NCBI GenBank assembly: GCA_018257865.1
Contig: JAEUBA010000158.1
Location: forward strand, 1 to 40,523
Direction of reading: 5' to 3'
DNA from: Stereocaulon alpinum
Lineage: Eukaryota > Ascomycota > Lecanoromycetes > Lecanorales > Stereocaulaceae
Length of the DNA stretch: 40,523 nucleotides
A model generated the notes under the pieces. That model did no database searches. It was not told the origin of the DNA and was given only the letters and a program-made list of their open reading frames with translations. The translations under genes were made by a program, and so were the position numbers. Below are positions 21,281 through 32,655 of this stretch, one piece after another. The first letter of the stretch is position 1; each line of letters starts with the position of its first letter.

Positions 21281-22720
21281 AATTACTAGTAGCTATACCT
21301 TCCTCTTCTAACCCTAATAACCCCCTACTATTAATCGAGACTCCTAAACTAGAAACCTTAGAGGACTTAAGCTTAGAAGAGATCTTTAGGGATATTAAGG
21401 ATAACTCTACTATTAAAATTACTATTACTATTCCCCTATCCGGTAATAAGATAGCTAACTAAATACCCCCCTTTACCCTAGCTTAGTAAGCTGTTATTAC
21501 TACTATTATTATAATAGCTTTAGTAGAATCCTAATCTAAGTAGGCTACCTCTACTCTAACCCTACCTCCGAATAACTAGTATTAATAGAGGTCCCTTACC
21601 GCTAACCTCTAGCTATTAGTAGACTACTACCTTTCTAAGCTTATACCTAGCGGGATAGCTATCGAACTATTAAAAATCTAATACCCTTAATCCTACTTTA
21701 GTAACTATACGGGGGAAGTTAAATATAACGTATAGAAAATAGATATAAAGATCTTTATAGAGGAATACCCTACGAACTTTTAGGATAAAGCTAAGTAAGT
21801 CTCTACGTACTATAAGTATACTATAGGAGAGGCGAAAACCCTAATCCTTTAATATATAAACCCGACTTACGCGTTTTCTATACGTAATACTACTAATATA
21901 TTAAAGATACTAAATTAGCGTTTCTTTAACTATAACCGCGTCTAGTCTACTTATTATATATACTATAAGCTTAAGATAGGTTCTATAAACTATAACGATT
22001 TTCGGGTTAAGTTTACCTACTTAGCGACTACTAGAAAGATTAGTACTAAGCGTTAGTTTAAGGATTTATATAAGAAAATCTCTCCCGCCTTAAAGAGAAG
22101 CGTCTATATAGAAAAGTATAAGATAGCTAAGGACTATAGTACCTTAGATAAGTATCTTACTATCTCTAATTAGGAAATACGAAATATTAGGTCTAAGGAG
22201 GTAGCTAGTAGGCCTTAGATAGGAATAAATACTAACCCTTAGGGTATCCTTAAGATAAGAAGCTAGTAAGTCCTCTTACCCCCTCTAACCCCTTATATAA
22301 ATTACTAGGTTACCTTTAGAGGTATAACTACCCTTCCTTATTTACTATCCCCTATACCGGTAGTACTAGCTTCCCCTAAGACGCCCGCTAACTCGCTATA
22401 TAATAACTACGGTAAAATTAGCTACTAGGCGAACGACTATCCCTAAAAGCGTAGCTAACAGTCTCTTAAGAAGAAGATTTCGGAGATTATAGTTAGTAAG
22501 GAAATAGAGTCTAATAAGCTATTAGAAAACTCCTAGGCCGTAGTAAAGTCTTTAGCTATAGTAGGAGCCCTAATCTATAGAAGGACTTATAATTTAACTT
22601 TCGAGCCCTTATTAGAGGCTACTAGTTCCTAGTTAATATAGAGCTAGGATATAATAGATCTTTCGTTAAAACCTTTTTATATATTAATAGTAGAGCTAAT
22701 ATTTTTAGTATAATTAAAAC
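21281..22720 (+). pseudogene. B2 gag, RIP-inactivated
   Basis: Particle protein precursor. The frame (codons at 3n+1) is followed from about 21300: an acidic N-terminal region with LEDLSLEEIFRDIKD (about 21355-21400), then the Gag core about 21700-22210 with FNYNRV, FRVKFTYLATT and KISPALKRSVY. The CCHC knuckle at 22399-22445 reads YNNYGKISYQANDYP, with the second Cys, the His and the last Cys seen as Tyr. The frame continues past the knuckle and overlaps the protease start near 22680, which lies one base back. Start codon not assigned; many TAG stops. Confidence 0.82.
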
Positions 22721-25700
22721 CTCCCTCGCCTTCGCCCTTTCTAAGTCCTTTAGGATTCGCTTTATTAAGCTTCCTAAGCTAATCGTCCTAACTAGCTATA
22801 ATAATTAAAGCGGCTCCCTAATTATAGTCGCTCTACTTCTTATAATAATAATTAACTATTATTATATTAATTTTCTATTTTTAGTTACTAACCTAGGTTA
22901 GACTAACGTTCTTATTAGTTAGAAATTCTTAGAGTACTATAATATTAAGTAAGTCTATATAAAAGGGAAGAATAGCCTTAAATAGCCTACTAATATAGCT
23001 ATCTAGTAGTACTTTAATAAGAGGGTACTCCTCCCTATAACTTCGCTTAAGAAACTAATTTCCCTAGAGTACTAATAAGATACTAAGCGTTAGGACGCTC
23101 TTTTTAAGGTAGATAAGTATTACTATAGCTAAGCTAGGCTTGCCTCTATTAACCCTAAGCTTTTAATAGATAGCTGGATTAATACCTTATCCTAAAGTAT
23201 ACTACCCTCCCCGTAGTTAGCTTTAGTTTCCCCTCCTCGCTTAAGGCTACCTAATCTATATAGTAGTAGGCCGTTAAGTTTTATATAAGACCTAGAGAAA
23301 TACCTCGCTAAAATAGAGGACGCCCTTTAAGGGCTAAATATACTAGTTATATTAAGTCTAAAGATATTACTAGCTAAGACTTAACGCCCTAGCTACGGTA
23401 CTTATATAATAGATATCACCCTAATTTCTGCTATCGTAATATCCTATTTCTACCTTAATAAGAAGTCTAGGAGACTTCCTAATTCTAATACCTTTATCGC
23501 CTCTATATAGAATTTAGAGCGCGAGATTAACTATAGGGTAGACTAATACTAAGAGCGTCTTTTTCTTAAGCTTACCGCCGTAGATATAAGTCTCTCCCCT
23601 TAGAAAGTACTTAAGATTAAATACTAGGCTGATAAGGACTTAGTAAAGGCTAAGCTTCTACTATAGTACTAAGAGTTTACCCCTCTCTTCTTATAAAAAG
23701 ACTCTAATATATTACCTAATAGAAGACTAAGTATAGACTATAAAATTAAGCTTACTAGCCTAAATACCTTAACCTTTAAGCCGCTATAAAAGATAACTAA
23801 TAAGTAACTCTCTAAGGCTAAACGCTATATTATAGACTACCTCTATAAGGGATTTATTAAGCTATCGAATATACTATATATAGCTCTAATACTCTTCGCT
23901 AGAAAGGAAGATAGTAGCTTATACTTTTATATTAATTTCTAAAAGCTTAATAACCTAACTAAGAAGGATCTATACCTACTCCCTCTAATAGATAAGATAA
24001 TAGCTTAAATTTATAAGGCTAAGATCTTTACGAAGATTAACGTCTAATAGGCGTTCTATTAAGTAAGGATCTACTAGGACTTAGAGGACCTTATTAGCTT
24101 CTATAATTAATATAGTACCTTTAAGTATAAGGTAATACTATTTAGGTTAACTAACGCCCTAGCTACCTTCTAGCGCTTTATTAATAATATCCTAATAGAG
24201 TATCTTAATAACTTCTACTTAGTATATATAGATAATATCCTAATCTACTCTAAGTCTATCGCGGAGTATAAGATCTATATTAAGAAGATTATAGCTATCT
24301 TATAGGCTAATAACCTATAAGCGGATATTAAGAAGAGCGAGTTTAATATTAAGAAGACTAAGTTTCTTAGCTTCGTTATTAGAGTTAATAGTATTAAGGT
24401 AAATCCGGAGAAGGTTACTATTATTAAGACCTAGTAGTATATAAGTAATATATAAGGTATCTAAAGCTACCTAGGCTTCTATAACTTCTATTAAAAGTTT
24501 ATTTAAGGGTATAGCTAGATTACTACTCCGCTTATCCGCCTAACAGCTAAAGATATACCCTTCTACTTTAATAACGCCTATTATAATATATAGGACTCCC
24601 TCCGCTAAGTACTCCTCTCTACCCCTATCCTTAAGTATTACGATCCCTATAAGGAAACCCGCCTTAAGACGGATTCCTTAGACGGTATAGTTACTAGTAT
24701 CTTATTATAGAAATATAAGGATAGCCTCTTCTATCTAGTAGGATACTTCTTAAAGATAATAGGGGATATAAAGCTAAATTACCTAATTTATAATAAGGAG
24801 CTACTCGCGATTTTCCGCTCCTTCTAATAGTATAAGCCGGAGCTTCTTAGAGCTTAGAAGTCGGTCTATATCTATACTAATTATAAAGTATTAGAATACT
24901 TTATAACTACTAAAGACCTTATAGCCTACTAAGCTCGCTAGGCTAAGTTCTTTACTAACTTTTACTTTATAATTATATACCGTACGGGTATTACGAATAC
25001 TATAGTAGATATACTATCTTATAGGGAGTAAGATATTACGCCTCTAAAAGCCTATAAACGCGTAATCCGGAGCTAGTAACTCCTCCTAAATAAGAAGGTT
25101 AACCCTTAGATACTAGAAGAGGTTACTATCTCCTCCCTTACCGCCTATCTAGACTACGACCTAGTCTAAGCTATAGAAAAGGTTAAGCTATTACCTATAG
25201 CTACGCTAATAGACCCTAAAGAGCTAGAAGAGTACCTAGAAGGCGAAGCGCCTAATCCCGCCTTAATAACTATATATAATATTAAGGGCTATAATATTAT
25301 CGACTAGGTAATTAACGCTAATAAGAACTCGCTAAAGCTAGAACCCCTACGTAAGTAAGCCCGAAATAACTACCTTAACTATAACCTAGACTATAGTAAG
25401 CTATACTTCTAAGGTAGACTTAAGGTACTAATAGAGCTACCGGAGCTGCGGATATCTTTAATCCGCTATATTTACACCCAGCTAGCTATCGCGTATATAG
25501 GGATTAGTAAGGTTAAGATAATCCTATCTAAATAGTACTACTAGAGGAATATTAGAAATAATATAGTATAGTATATCACTAATTATAGCTATACCTATAT
25601 AAAGGCTTATAGGGATAAGACTCTAGGCTTCCTAAAGCCCCTAGAGATTCTAGCCCGTCTATATTAGTACTTAACTATAGATTTTACTAAGCTACCGCTA

Positions 25701-26863
25701 GATAAGGCTAGCTACGACTTTACTTTTATAGTTATAGACCGACTATTAAAGAAATCTCTCTTAGTACTATACTATAAAACTATTATAGCTAAAGGGATAG
25801 CTAAGTTATTCCTAACTTACTAAACCTACTACTAAGGTATACCCGACTCTATTATATTAGATTAAGGGGTATAGTTCGTATTAACTTTCTAGAAGGAGTA
25901 TTATTATATCCTAGGTACTAAGGTAAAGCTAATAATATCCTATAATCCGAATATTAACAGCTAAACGGAGATTATAAACTAGTATATAAAGTAGCGCCTC
26001 CGGCCTTTCTATATATACTACTAGGATAACTAGAGCTAGATACTACTAATTATAGATTTAGCTTAGTTAACGTTACCCTATAAATCTCTAGGTATTATAC
26101 CTTTCCAGCTATTAAATAGATATAAGCTATATACTTCCTAAGACCTCTATAATCCTAACCCTCCTACTACCGCCTTAGAGAAGCTGAATTACGAAGACGC
26201 TATATAAGTCGCCTCCTAAATAGAAAACGCTATACAATTTATATACTCCTCCTTACAGTCGTAGTAGGATAAGATAAGACGAATAGCTAACCGTAAGTAT
26301 TATAAGGTAGACTAGGATATTAGAGATCTAATACTAGTCGATACCTAAAACTAAAAAATAGATCAGCCCTCCTATAAGCTCTCTAATAGCTAGTATAGTC
26401 TAGTTAAGGTCTTAGAAAAGATTAGCGAAAGCTAGAAAGTAGAACTCCTATAGGACTAAGTAATCTAGCTAGTATTTACTCCTACTCCCTCCGCAGGTAT
26501 CCTAATAATCCCCTACTAAGATAGTAACGCCCTAACCTAGCCCTAATATAACTTCTACTAGAGTAAGACGAATAGGAATTAGAGGAGATACTAGGCTCTA
26601 AGCTAGTTAGCTCTACCTTAAAGTATTAAATTAGGTAGAGAGGTACTAATAAAGACCTAGAATAGTATCCCTACTCTAATATAATAACAGCGCCTTATAT
26701 ATTAAGGGCCTTCTACCTACGGTACCCTAATATAAAGGGCCCTCTATAAGTACTCCCTACTTAGCTAAAGGCCTATAATAATAGGATCGACGACTATACC
26801 TACCTTAATAATAATCGCCTAATAACTATAACTGCGCGGACGTAGTTTTTTAGAGGGGGGGGG
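22662..26863 (+). pseudogene. B2 pol: protease, RT, RNase H, integrase, chromodomain
   Basis: Protease: about 22677-22700 reads YINSRANIFSI (Asp-Ser-Gly-Ala mutated at Asp and Gly). A long linker follows. Reverse transcriptase: about 23840-24450 with FYINFQKLN, KINVQQAFYQVRI and the box YIDNILIYSKS near 24218-24250. RNase H: about 24600-24960, with KTDSLDG and YNKELLAI. Integrase: zinc-binding part about 25440-25600; first Asp in LTIDFTKLP near 25675; second Asp in ILDQGVQF near 25858; Glu near 25968. Chromodomain: about 26575-26720, ELEEILGSK then QYPYSN, directing insertion to modified chromatin in related elements. Codons start at 3n from protease to reverse transcriptase, and the end reads into the G-rich tract before the 3' LTR. 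Confidence 0.9.
26852..26863 (+). other. Polypurine tract of B2
   Basis: AGAGGGGGGGGG three bases upstream of the 3' LTR start. Primer site for plus-strand DNA; its long G run has escaped RIP because G-G steps are not CpA/TpG. Confidence 0.85.
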
Positions 26864-26866
26864 TAG

Positions 26867-27139
26867 TATTATAATTCTAATCTAGAGGCCCTACTACTAG
26901 TATAGAGGTAGCGTATTAGTATAGAGATAGCTTAGTATACTAGTTAATATAGTTTCTAAATAGGGACTAGCGGCGAGCTAGCCTTAGGGGTATTTAGGCT
27001 TATAAGCTTACTAGCTCTTTCCTTTCTTCTTCGTCCTATTTTCTAGATACTAAGCGTAGCCTATTAGCTAAATCCTAATATAAGGTAGTTTTCTTTAAAG
27101 CTACCTTCTCCTACGATTACCTCTAGGCGAGCCGTAACA
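26867..27139 (+). repeat. 3' LTR of B2
   Basis: 273 bp, TATTATAATTC to CCGTAACA, followed by the CTTAC duplication. Internally it keeps the same CTAGCCTTAGGGG block as the 5' copy. Confidence 0.95.
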
Positions 27140-27144
27140 CTTAC

Positions 27145-27284
27145 GCGATACTATACCTAGTTAAGGCCCTTACTAGGGTGCCTCTAAGCTAGCTAATTAG
27201 CGCGTAATAGCGTAATACTATACCTAGTTAAGGCTCTTACTAAGGTACCTCTAAGCTAGCTAATCAGCGCGGTTACTTACGTAA
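27145..27284 (+). repeat. Two minisatellite units right of B2
   Basis: Two consecutive units share GCGTAATACTATACCTAG (starting about 27188 for the second), CCTCTAAGCTAGCTAAT and AGCGCG. They correspond to 20622-20686 on the left of B2 and confirm the insertion point inside the array. Confidence 0.8.
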
Positions 27285-27291
27285 TATTTAG

Positions 27292-27358
27292 TACCCCTTT
27301 AGGAGTCGAACCCCCGACCTTGCACGCTAAGGCGCCTAGGCGATTAACTAACGGAGTA
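27292..27358 (-). tRNA. tRNA-like relic, probable tRNA pseudogene
   Basis: Read on the - strand the 67-nt segment has terminal arms TACTCC and GGGGTA that pair as an acceptor stem. It has a perfect B-box, GGTTCGACTCC, and a central hairpin GCCTT/AAGGT. The loop of that hairpin, AGCGTGC, lacks the invariant T before the anticodon, the T-stem is broken (CCTAA opposite GGGGG) and the total length is short. So it is a decayed tRNA or the tRNA-derived head of a SINE; the amino acid cannot be assigned. It touches the inverted-repeat unit at 27356-27456. Confidence 0.4.
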
Positions 27359-27456
27359 TTAGACCTAATATAATTATAAGGGAGGAACTCTAGGCCAGAG
27401 CCTCTACCCCTAGGCTACGTAGAAGAGGTAAAAGTTAAGGATATTAGGTCTAATAC
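27356..27456 (+). repeat. 101-bp unit bounded by a perfect 16-bp inverted repeat
   Basis: GTATTAGACCTAATAT (27356-27371) and ATATTAGGTCTAATAC (27441-27456) are exact complements. The 69-bp interior matches the repeat at 20369-20439. In the other copy the right arm reads ATATCGGGTCCGATAC, which suggests an unmutated arm rich in CpG. It may be a miniature inverted-repeat element or a stem-loop tail of a tRNA-derived repeat. An A-type LTR begins exactly at 27457. Confidence 0.75.
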
Positions 27457-28508
27457 TATAAAGGCTAGCGACGCCGGCTCTAAGCTAGCGTACTAAGGTA
27501 TAAGAGACGTAAAGTTACTAGATTTAGGTATTAAGTAATAGGTATAATTATATTACTTAGTAGTAGAGTAGTAGTAGAACTAATTTCTAAAGATCCCTAA
27601 ATTACGGGGGAGTCTTAGGTAGTAATACTATTACTAAGCCCTTAAACCCTAATTAATATAATTACGTTAGCGTAGCTATAACGCGTATATACTTAAGGGT
27701 TAATAGTATCCTCCTCTCTAGGCCTTAGTCCCTAGGTACTAAAGTATATAGAATAGACTACTCGTTAAAAACCCTTTAAACCTAGTAGGAAACGTAAGGG
27801 AAAAGAGTTAACCTAAAGGCGACGTCGTTAAGGCGGCGCCTTATATATATAGAATATTATCTAACTATAGTAACGCCTAAATTTATTATAATATAAAAAG
27901 AATACGTAGTAGGCGTAGTAGTAACGTATAGTTATTAATAAATATAATCGATTACTAGCTATATTAGCGGGTAATAGCTACGTTATTATATTATTAGTTA
28001 TTATTATTTTAAATAGCTTTAACGTATAGCGACGTCGTAGCGACGACGACCTATAGGTATATAAATAATAAATTTCCCCCTAACTTTTCTCTCTTTATAA
28101 CTCCTAATACGACTTATACGTTCCCTAATATTAGTATACCTATATTATAATTAATATTACTAATATAGTTAATAGTTCTTTTTATTATAATAATATCTAA
28201 ATATTCTCTTAAGATCGTATATCGCTATCGCGTAATCAGCGTATATTATTAGCTGCTAATATATTATTTATAGATATAACTTATATATATACTTAATATT
28301 ATACGTCGCTATCACGTAACCGGTATATATTATTAGCTACTAATATATTACTTATAGATATAATATATATATATACTTAATATTATACGTCGTTATCGCG
28401 TAACTAGCGCGTATTACTAGCTACTAATACTTATAGACTATATTATCGATATACCTTTACCCTATAGGACTTATTTCTATACGGGGAATAATAATTATAA
28501 TTAAGGTA
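27457..28508 (-). mobile_element. Reversed 3' part of an A-type element (A', part 1)
   Basis: Reverse complement of the 3' end of element A. The 249-bp LTR is at 27457-27705 (starts TATAAAGGC, ends GGTTAATA). The CTCCTCTC tract after 27705 matches the A polypurine tract. The non-coding 3' stretch follows, then the 84-bp array (about 28210-28435). It is more decayed than A and is broken at 28509 by a retroposon with a 17-bp duplication. No coding part of pol is included. Confidence 0.9.
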
Positions 28509-29532
28509 CCCTAACTCTACTACGACTATTATACCTCCCCTACGATCGAGACTAGATAGTAAGAATTAGTATCGGGTATAGTATCTCAGCCTAACGAGTA
28601 AAGAGTATAGGTAATACCTACTATAGCTATTAATTCGAAAAATCTAATATCTACGTACGCTTAATACGTATCTACTGGTTAAGACTAACGCGTAGTCTAT
28701 CCTAGGGGAAGGCTGGGGTTATAGGTATATAGGACTAAGAGAAGGATATACTAAGTTATAAATTAGAAGGCGTATTTTAGAAAAGGACGGCCCCTATCTA
28801 AGTAGCTAGGCAAGCCTTTAGTATAAGCAGCGCCGTATAACTATAATTATAAGCTAAAGGGTTGGCTCCCCCCTAAAGTAAAATATATAAGGATAGAAGT
28901 AAGTCTATCTAATACGACCGGCGGGATATTATACTATCTAATTCTTTATACGAGTATAGGTCTCCTAGGCGGTATATATAGCTTCCCCCCTTTCTTATAT
29001 CCTTAACTAGTAAACCACCGAATAGCTAAATCCGGTACTACTACGGATACTAATAAATACTACTAATTAGCGCTAATAACTCGAACCCTTACGGGACGGC
29101 TATATACCCCCCTCCTCCCCCCCCCCGTATTAATATAGTAAAGGTTAAAGAAAGTTATAGGGCGCGTAGCGCTATAATAAAGTCGAAGGATATAGAAGAA
29201 TATAGTAGGGTCCTTAAGAGCTAAGTATAGTATAAAGGGCGTATATTATAGTTAGTATTAGAAATAATATTATAGAGCGCTCGGTATAATATTAAAGAAT
29301 ACAGTTAAAAGTTACTAGTGTTAAGGAGGCCTAGGGTGGGATCCCTAAACTAAAAGTAATTATATTATTAAGGATAAGCGGGAGTTTTTATCTAGATACT
29401 ATACTATAGTTTCTCTTACGGCTAGGAAAGGTATACTACGTATACTATCTACTAGTTTTATAAATAATATAACAGAACACCCTTATTAGTATATATAGAT
29501 ACTAGAATAGGCGTATAAATAAATCAATTAAT
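28509..29532 (+). mobile_element. 1,024-bp retroposon sharing the LINE 3' end
   Basis: Exact 17-bp duplications TAATTATAATTAAGGTA flank it (28492-28508 and 29533-29549) inside A'. Its last 80-100 bp (from about 29435) match the 3' terminus of the LINE family in + orientation, ending GGCGTATAAATAAATCAATT. The rest, 28509 to about 29340, does not resemble any of the three LINE copies here. It holds C-rich runs (about 29105-29130), no recognised domain and a partly readable + frame (about 28770-29300). It may be a non-autonomous element using the LINE machinery, or the end of a diverged LINE. Confidence 0.75.
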
Positions 29533-29781
29533 TAATTATAATTAAGGTAATACTCCTTTCTATTAACGTTATAAGGATAGCTACTATAGACTTAATTATT
29601 ATTATAAGGTATATTATTCTAATAGCTCCGCTACGTCGCCTCCTAATATATCTAAATCCCGGAGCTATTTTAACGATCTATATAGCGATTAGTACAGCGT
29701 TATTTTACTAACGGCTAGATATAATAAGTATAGCGTAAGAAAAAAAAGATTAGAAAGTAGATAACTTAGTAGCGAAAAGTA
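29533..29781 (-). mobile_element. Reversed 3' part of an A-type element (A', part 2)
   Basis: Resumes the reverse complement of A (about 8540-8780) right of the retroposon; blocks such as AAGGATAGCTACTATAG and CTACGTCGCCTCCTAATATAT correspond. It therefore includes the basic segment of the antisense frame seen in A, here on the + strand and more mutated. It ends where LINE copy 3 begins. Confidence 0.85.
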
Positions 29782-32655
29782 TTGATTAATTGATTAATTT
29801 ATACGCCTATTCTAGTATCTATATATACTAATAAGGGTATTCTCTTATATTATTAGGAAATCTAGGGGGGTTAAAGGCCCTCTAGACGTAAAAGAAACCT
29901 TTTTAGAGTCGCCCCTTTTAGCTAAAAACTTTCGCTTATTAGCTTACTTATTATTCTACTCCGCCTATCTAACCTTACCGCTAGGCTTTATAATACTAGT
30001 AATAATAATCTCCGCTACCTTAATAGGCCTTATAATATTCCGGTAGCTCCGCCGCCTTTAGCTTCTACTTATACTTAGGCTTCTTTATCTTTAGGGTTTT
30101 TATTACTAGTTCTACTCTAATAGGGAGTTTAGACTAGGAGAGCTATTCCCTAGTAAGTTAATACTATATTAGGAATCCTAACCTAACTAGCTATCTTATA
30201 GCCGCTCTTATACTAGTAACCTTAACTAGTATAATCTTAATATTATAAGTCTCTACCTCTTTAATAAGCTCCCTTTAAGTGTCGCTAAGCTTTAGGTAGT
30301 ATAGGAGAATATACTTTATATCCTAATTCCTCTATCTATAATTATAGCGGGTATTATAGACCCCTAGTACCTTCGCCTTATAAAGGAAGTAGTTAAACCT
30401 ATTCTTTCTACTTTAGAGTTAGACTGCTATTAAGCTTTCTACCTTCCTAAGCTTTAGGTAGTAGTTATACCTTCCTCTAAATAATAGTTTATTCTATATA
30501 GGTATATAAGAGTACTTAGGGATAGTATCCTTATATACCTCTTATCGCTTAATCTACTTTACTATTACTTAACCTTATATTTTCTTAGCTAGGACGCCTA
30601 CGTCTTAATACTCCTTAATATCTATTTTTAGGTTATACTAATATACCTTCCTTCTTATTACTATTACTACTTAATCCTAATCCTTTACCTTAAGCTCCTA
30701 TAGGGCCTATTCTTCCTTTTCTAGTAATAGGGTTAAGTATATTAGGCGCGCCCTTCCTCTTCTTCCCTATAGTTTCCTACGGATTAAGCGGTTACCTTTA
30801 ATTATTAAGGGGTATACTCCCCTTAGTACCTAATATCTTATAACTAAGGTATCTAGATAGGTTTAGATAGGTATAATAACTACCTCTACTTCTAAGACTT
30901 AGACTAGTATTACCTTATATACTCTAAGTACTATCTATAGGTAGTTATTCTATATTATCGCGAGCGTCTTAATATACTTTTCTATAGCTCCCTACCCCTT
31001 AGTAGGGGTATACTATATTAGAGCGGCGAATATAAGTATAGGCCTTACTAATATACTATATACCTTTCTATACTTCTTAAACGTAGCTCCTTAAGTTAAT
31101 CCTACTAGGTACTTAATCGCCTAGGCTTAAGTAACGGCCTTTATCTTTACCTATACTATATATAGGCCCTAGCGGAGTTTAGTATCGATATATAGCCCTA
31201 AGACCCTAATACTCGCTTCTAGCTTAACCTCTATATTACTAAATTATATCGTCTCCTTTATATTAAACCTTTTAGGGGCGTGCGATAGATATACTAGTTT
31301 ATACTTCTAAGGCGTAAATATCGCCCTATATATTTTCGCCTAAGTTTAGTAGAGCTTATAGGCCTATTCTAGCTACCTATAGTTCGTTTCTATTATCTTA
31401 CTATATACTAGTAGGTATATATTATCTACGAATCCTCCTACTTATACTAGGATTTTTGCTTTTAAGTATACTTTAATTAGTAGTATATTAAAGAAGAGAA
31501 ATAGAATTAGTAATATAGGTAATCCTTATAGAATCCCTATCTCTATCGCCTCTACTAGGCTAGTTTTACCTCCTAGAGTAATTAATATCGCTCTATCTTT
31601 AAGGAAGCTTATAGTCTACTAAACGATTCCCTTAGGGATTCCTTTTATCTTTAGGTTATAGAGTAGCCTTTTATAGGATATATTATTAAATACCCCTACT
31701 ATATCTAGTAATAGTAGGCTCGCTATATTATCTTTACCCTAGTTCTATATTATATAGACTAAATCTATAATAGTCTCTAAGGCTATTTCTACTAAGTATC
31801 TCTTTCTACCCCCTATCTAGTATTTTAGGAGTAGGTAATTCCTTTTAGCTATTCTACTAAGATATTTTGCTATTACCGTCTCTAACGCTTTCCTAAGTAT
31901 ATCTAGTAATATAATAGGCCGGTACGCCTTAGGCTCTAAATAATTAGTCTTTTTTAGTTTCTTTAGTATTACTATATTCGCCTTTTAGAACTTCTTTAGG
32001 TAGTATCTATAGTCTAAGTACGCTTAAAATATCCTTCTAAATATCTCCGTTATTTCTATATATACCGCTCTTAGGAACTTATTTAGGATCCTTAAAATCC
32101 TTAGGGCCTTATCCGCCGCTAGGTACTAAATCGCGTCTTTTACCTCCTTTAAGGTAATCTTACTATCTATCGCTATAGGTTCTAAGTAGTCGGCCCCCTC
32201 TATATCCGTTAGGTCTACTAAGGGTAAGGGTAGGAAGAGGACCCTCCTTAGGGCCTCTACCTTCCCCTTAAAGTCTATTACTTTATTCCCGTTTCTATCT
32301 TTAATAGCTAGGAATTACGGTAGCTCTTTAGGGCGTATACTCCTTTCCCTTCCCTACTTAGCGAGTTACTATACTCCTCTTAGTCTTAGTAACGCCTTAT
32401 AGACTCCCTCTCTAAAAGCTATTATTCTAGCCTTCTATAGGGTAGTAACCTTTTCCCTTTCAGCCTAATAGAGGGCTTCCTTAGTTTCTATATTTCTACT
32501 ATAGCGGTAGGCCTTAAGCGCTGCCTATAATACTTTAGTTACCCTTATATATACCCTATTCTAATATAGCTTAGCCCCTGCGTACGGTTCCTTATATAGG
32601 ATAGTATCTTTATCGCGCTTTCCCAAAAGTTGCTGGGGAACCCTGAGTTACCGAG
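29782..32655 (-). mobile_element. Longest LINE copy (copy 3, Tad-like), truncated at its 5' side
   Basis: The - strand carries the reverse transcriptase half of a Tad-like non-LTR retrotransposon from about 32640 down to the 3' end at 29782. The 3' end and its TGATT-rich tail agree with copies 1 and 2. The endonuclease domain and ORF1 expected upstream are absent, either from 5' truncation or because the DNA transposon to the right replaced or interrupted them. The last stretch before 32655 (GTTGCTGGGG and GAGCGCGCC) keeps CpA/TpG and looks unmutated. Confidence 0.85.
30960..32640 (-). pseudogene. LINE ORF2 relic: Tad-like reverse transcriptase
   Basis: It would copy the element RNA at a nicked target. 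Read on the - strand: an Arg/Glu-rich helical N-terminal part (about 32560-32400), YLAADKA-like motif near 32120, a block reading FLRAVYIEITE near 32050, AYRPIILLDILRK near 31910, LLLLDIVGVFNNIS near 31700 (first catalytic Asp), GIPQGLPILPILFLFF at about 31480-31530 and the active-site box GFVDNIYLLVYS near 31400-31435 (VDD to VDN by RIP). The EKYIKTLAII block lies near 30970. The motif order is that of the Tad clade. Below 30960 the C-terminal region is less certain: no clear RNase H or CCHC motif found. Confidence 0.88.

Larger units (their letters stand above)
20687..27139 (+). mobile_element. Complete gypsy (chromovirus) retrotransposon B2
   Basis: A 6,453-bp element with 273-bp LTRs (20687-20959, 26867-27139) and the 5-bp duplication CTTAC (20682-20686, 27140-27144). 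Order on + strand: leader, gag, protease, reverse transcriptase, RNase H, integrase, chromodomain, polypurine tract. LTRs start TATTA (RIP form of TGTTA) and the 3' copy ends TAACA. Stops interrupt every gene, nearly always TAG at expected Gln/Trp, yet protease and reverse transcriptase stay in one frame without indels. LTR differences include changes at CpG as well as CpA. Confidence 0.95.

Noticed and set aside
26851..26863. G9 run as a sequencing artefact
   Set aside because: It is exactly where a polypurine tract is required before the 3' LTR of B2.
27292..27358. Functional tRNA gene
   Set aside because: No T at the position before the anticodon, a broken T-stem and short length argue for a relic, so it is listed only as tRNA-like.
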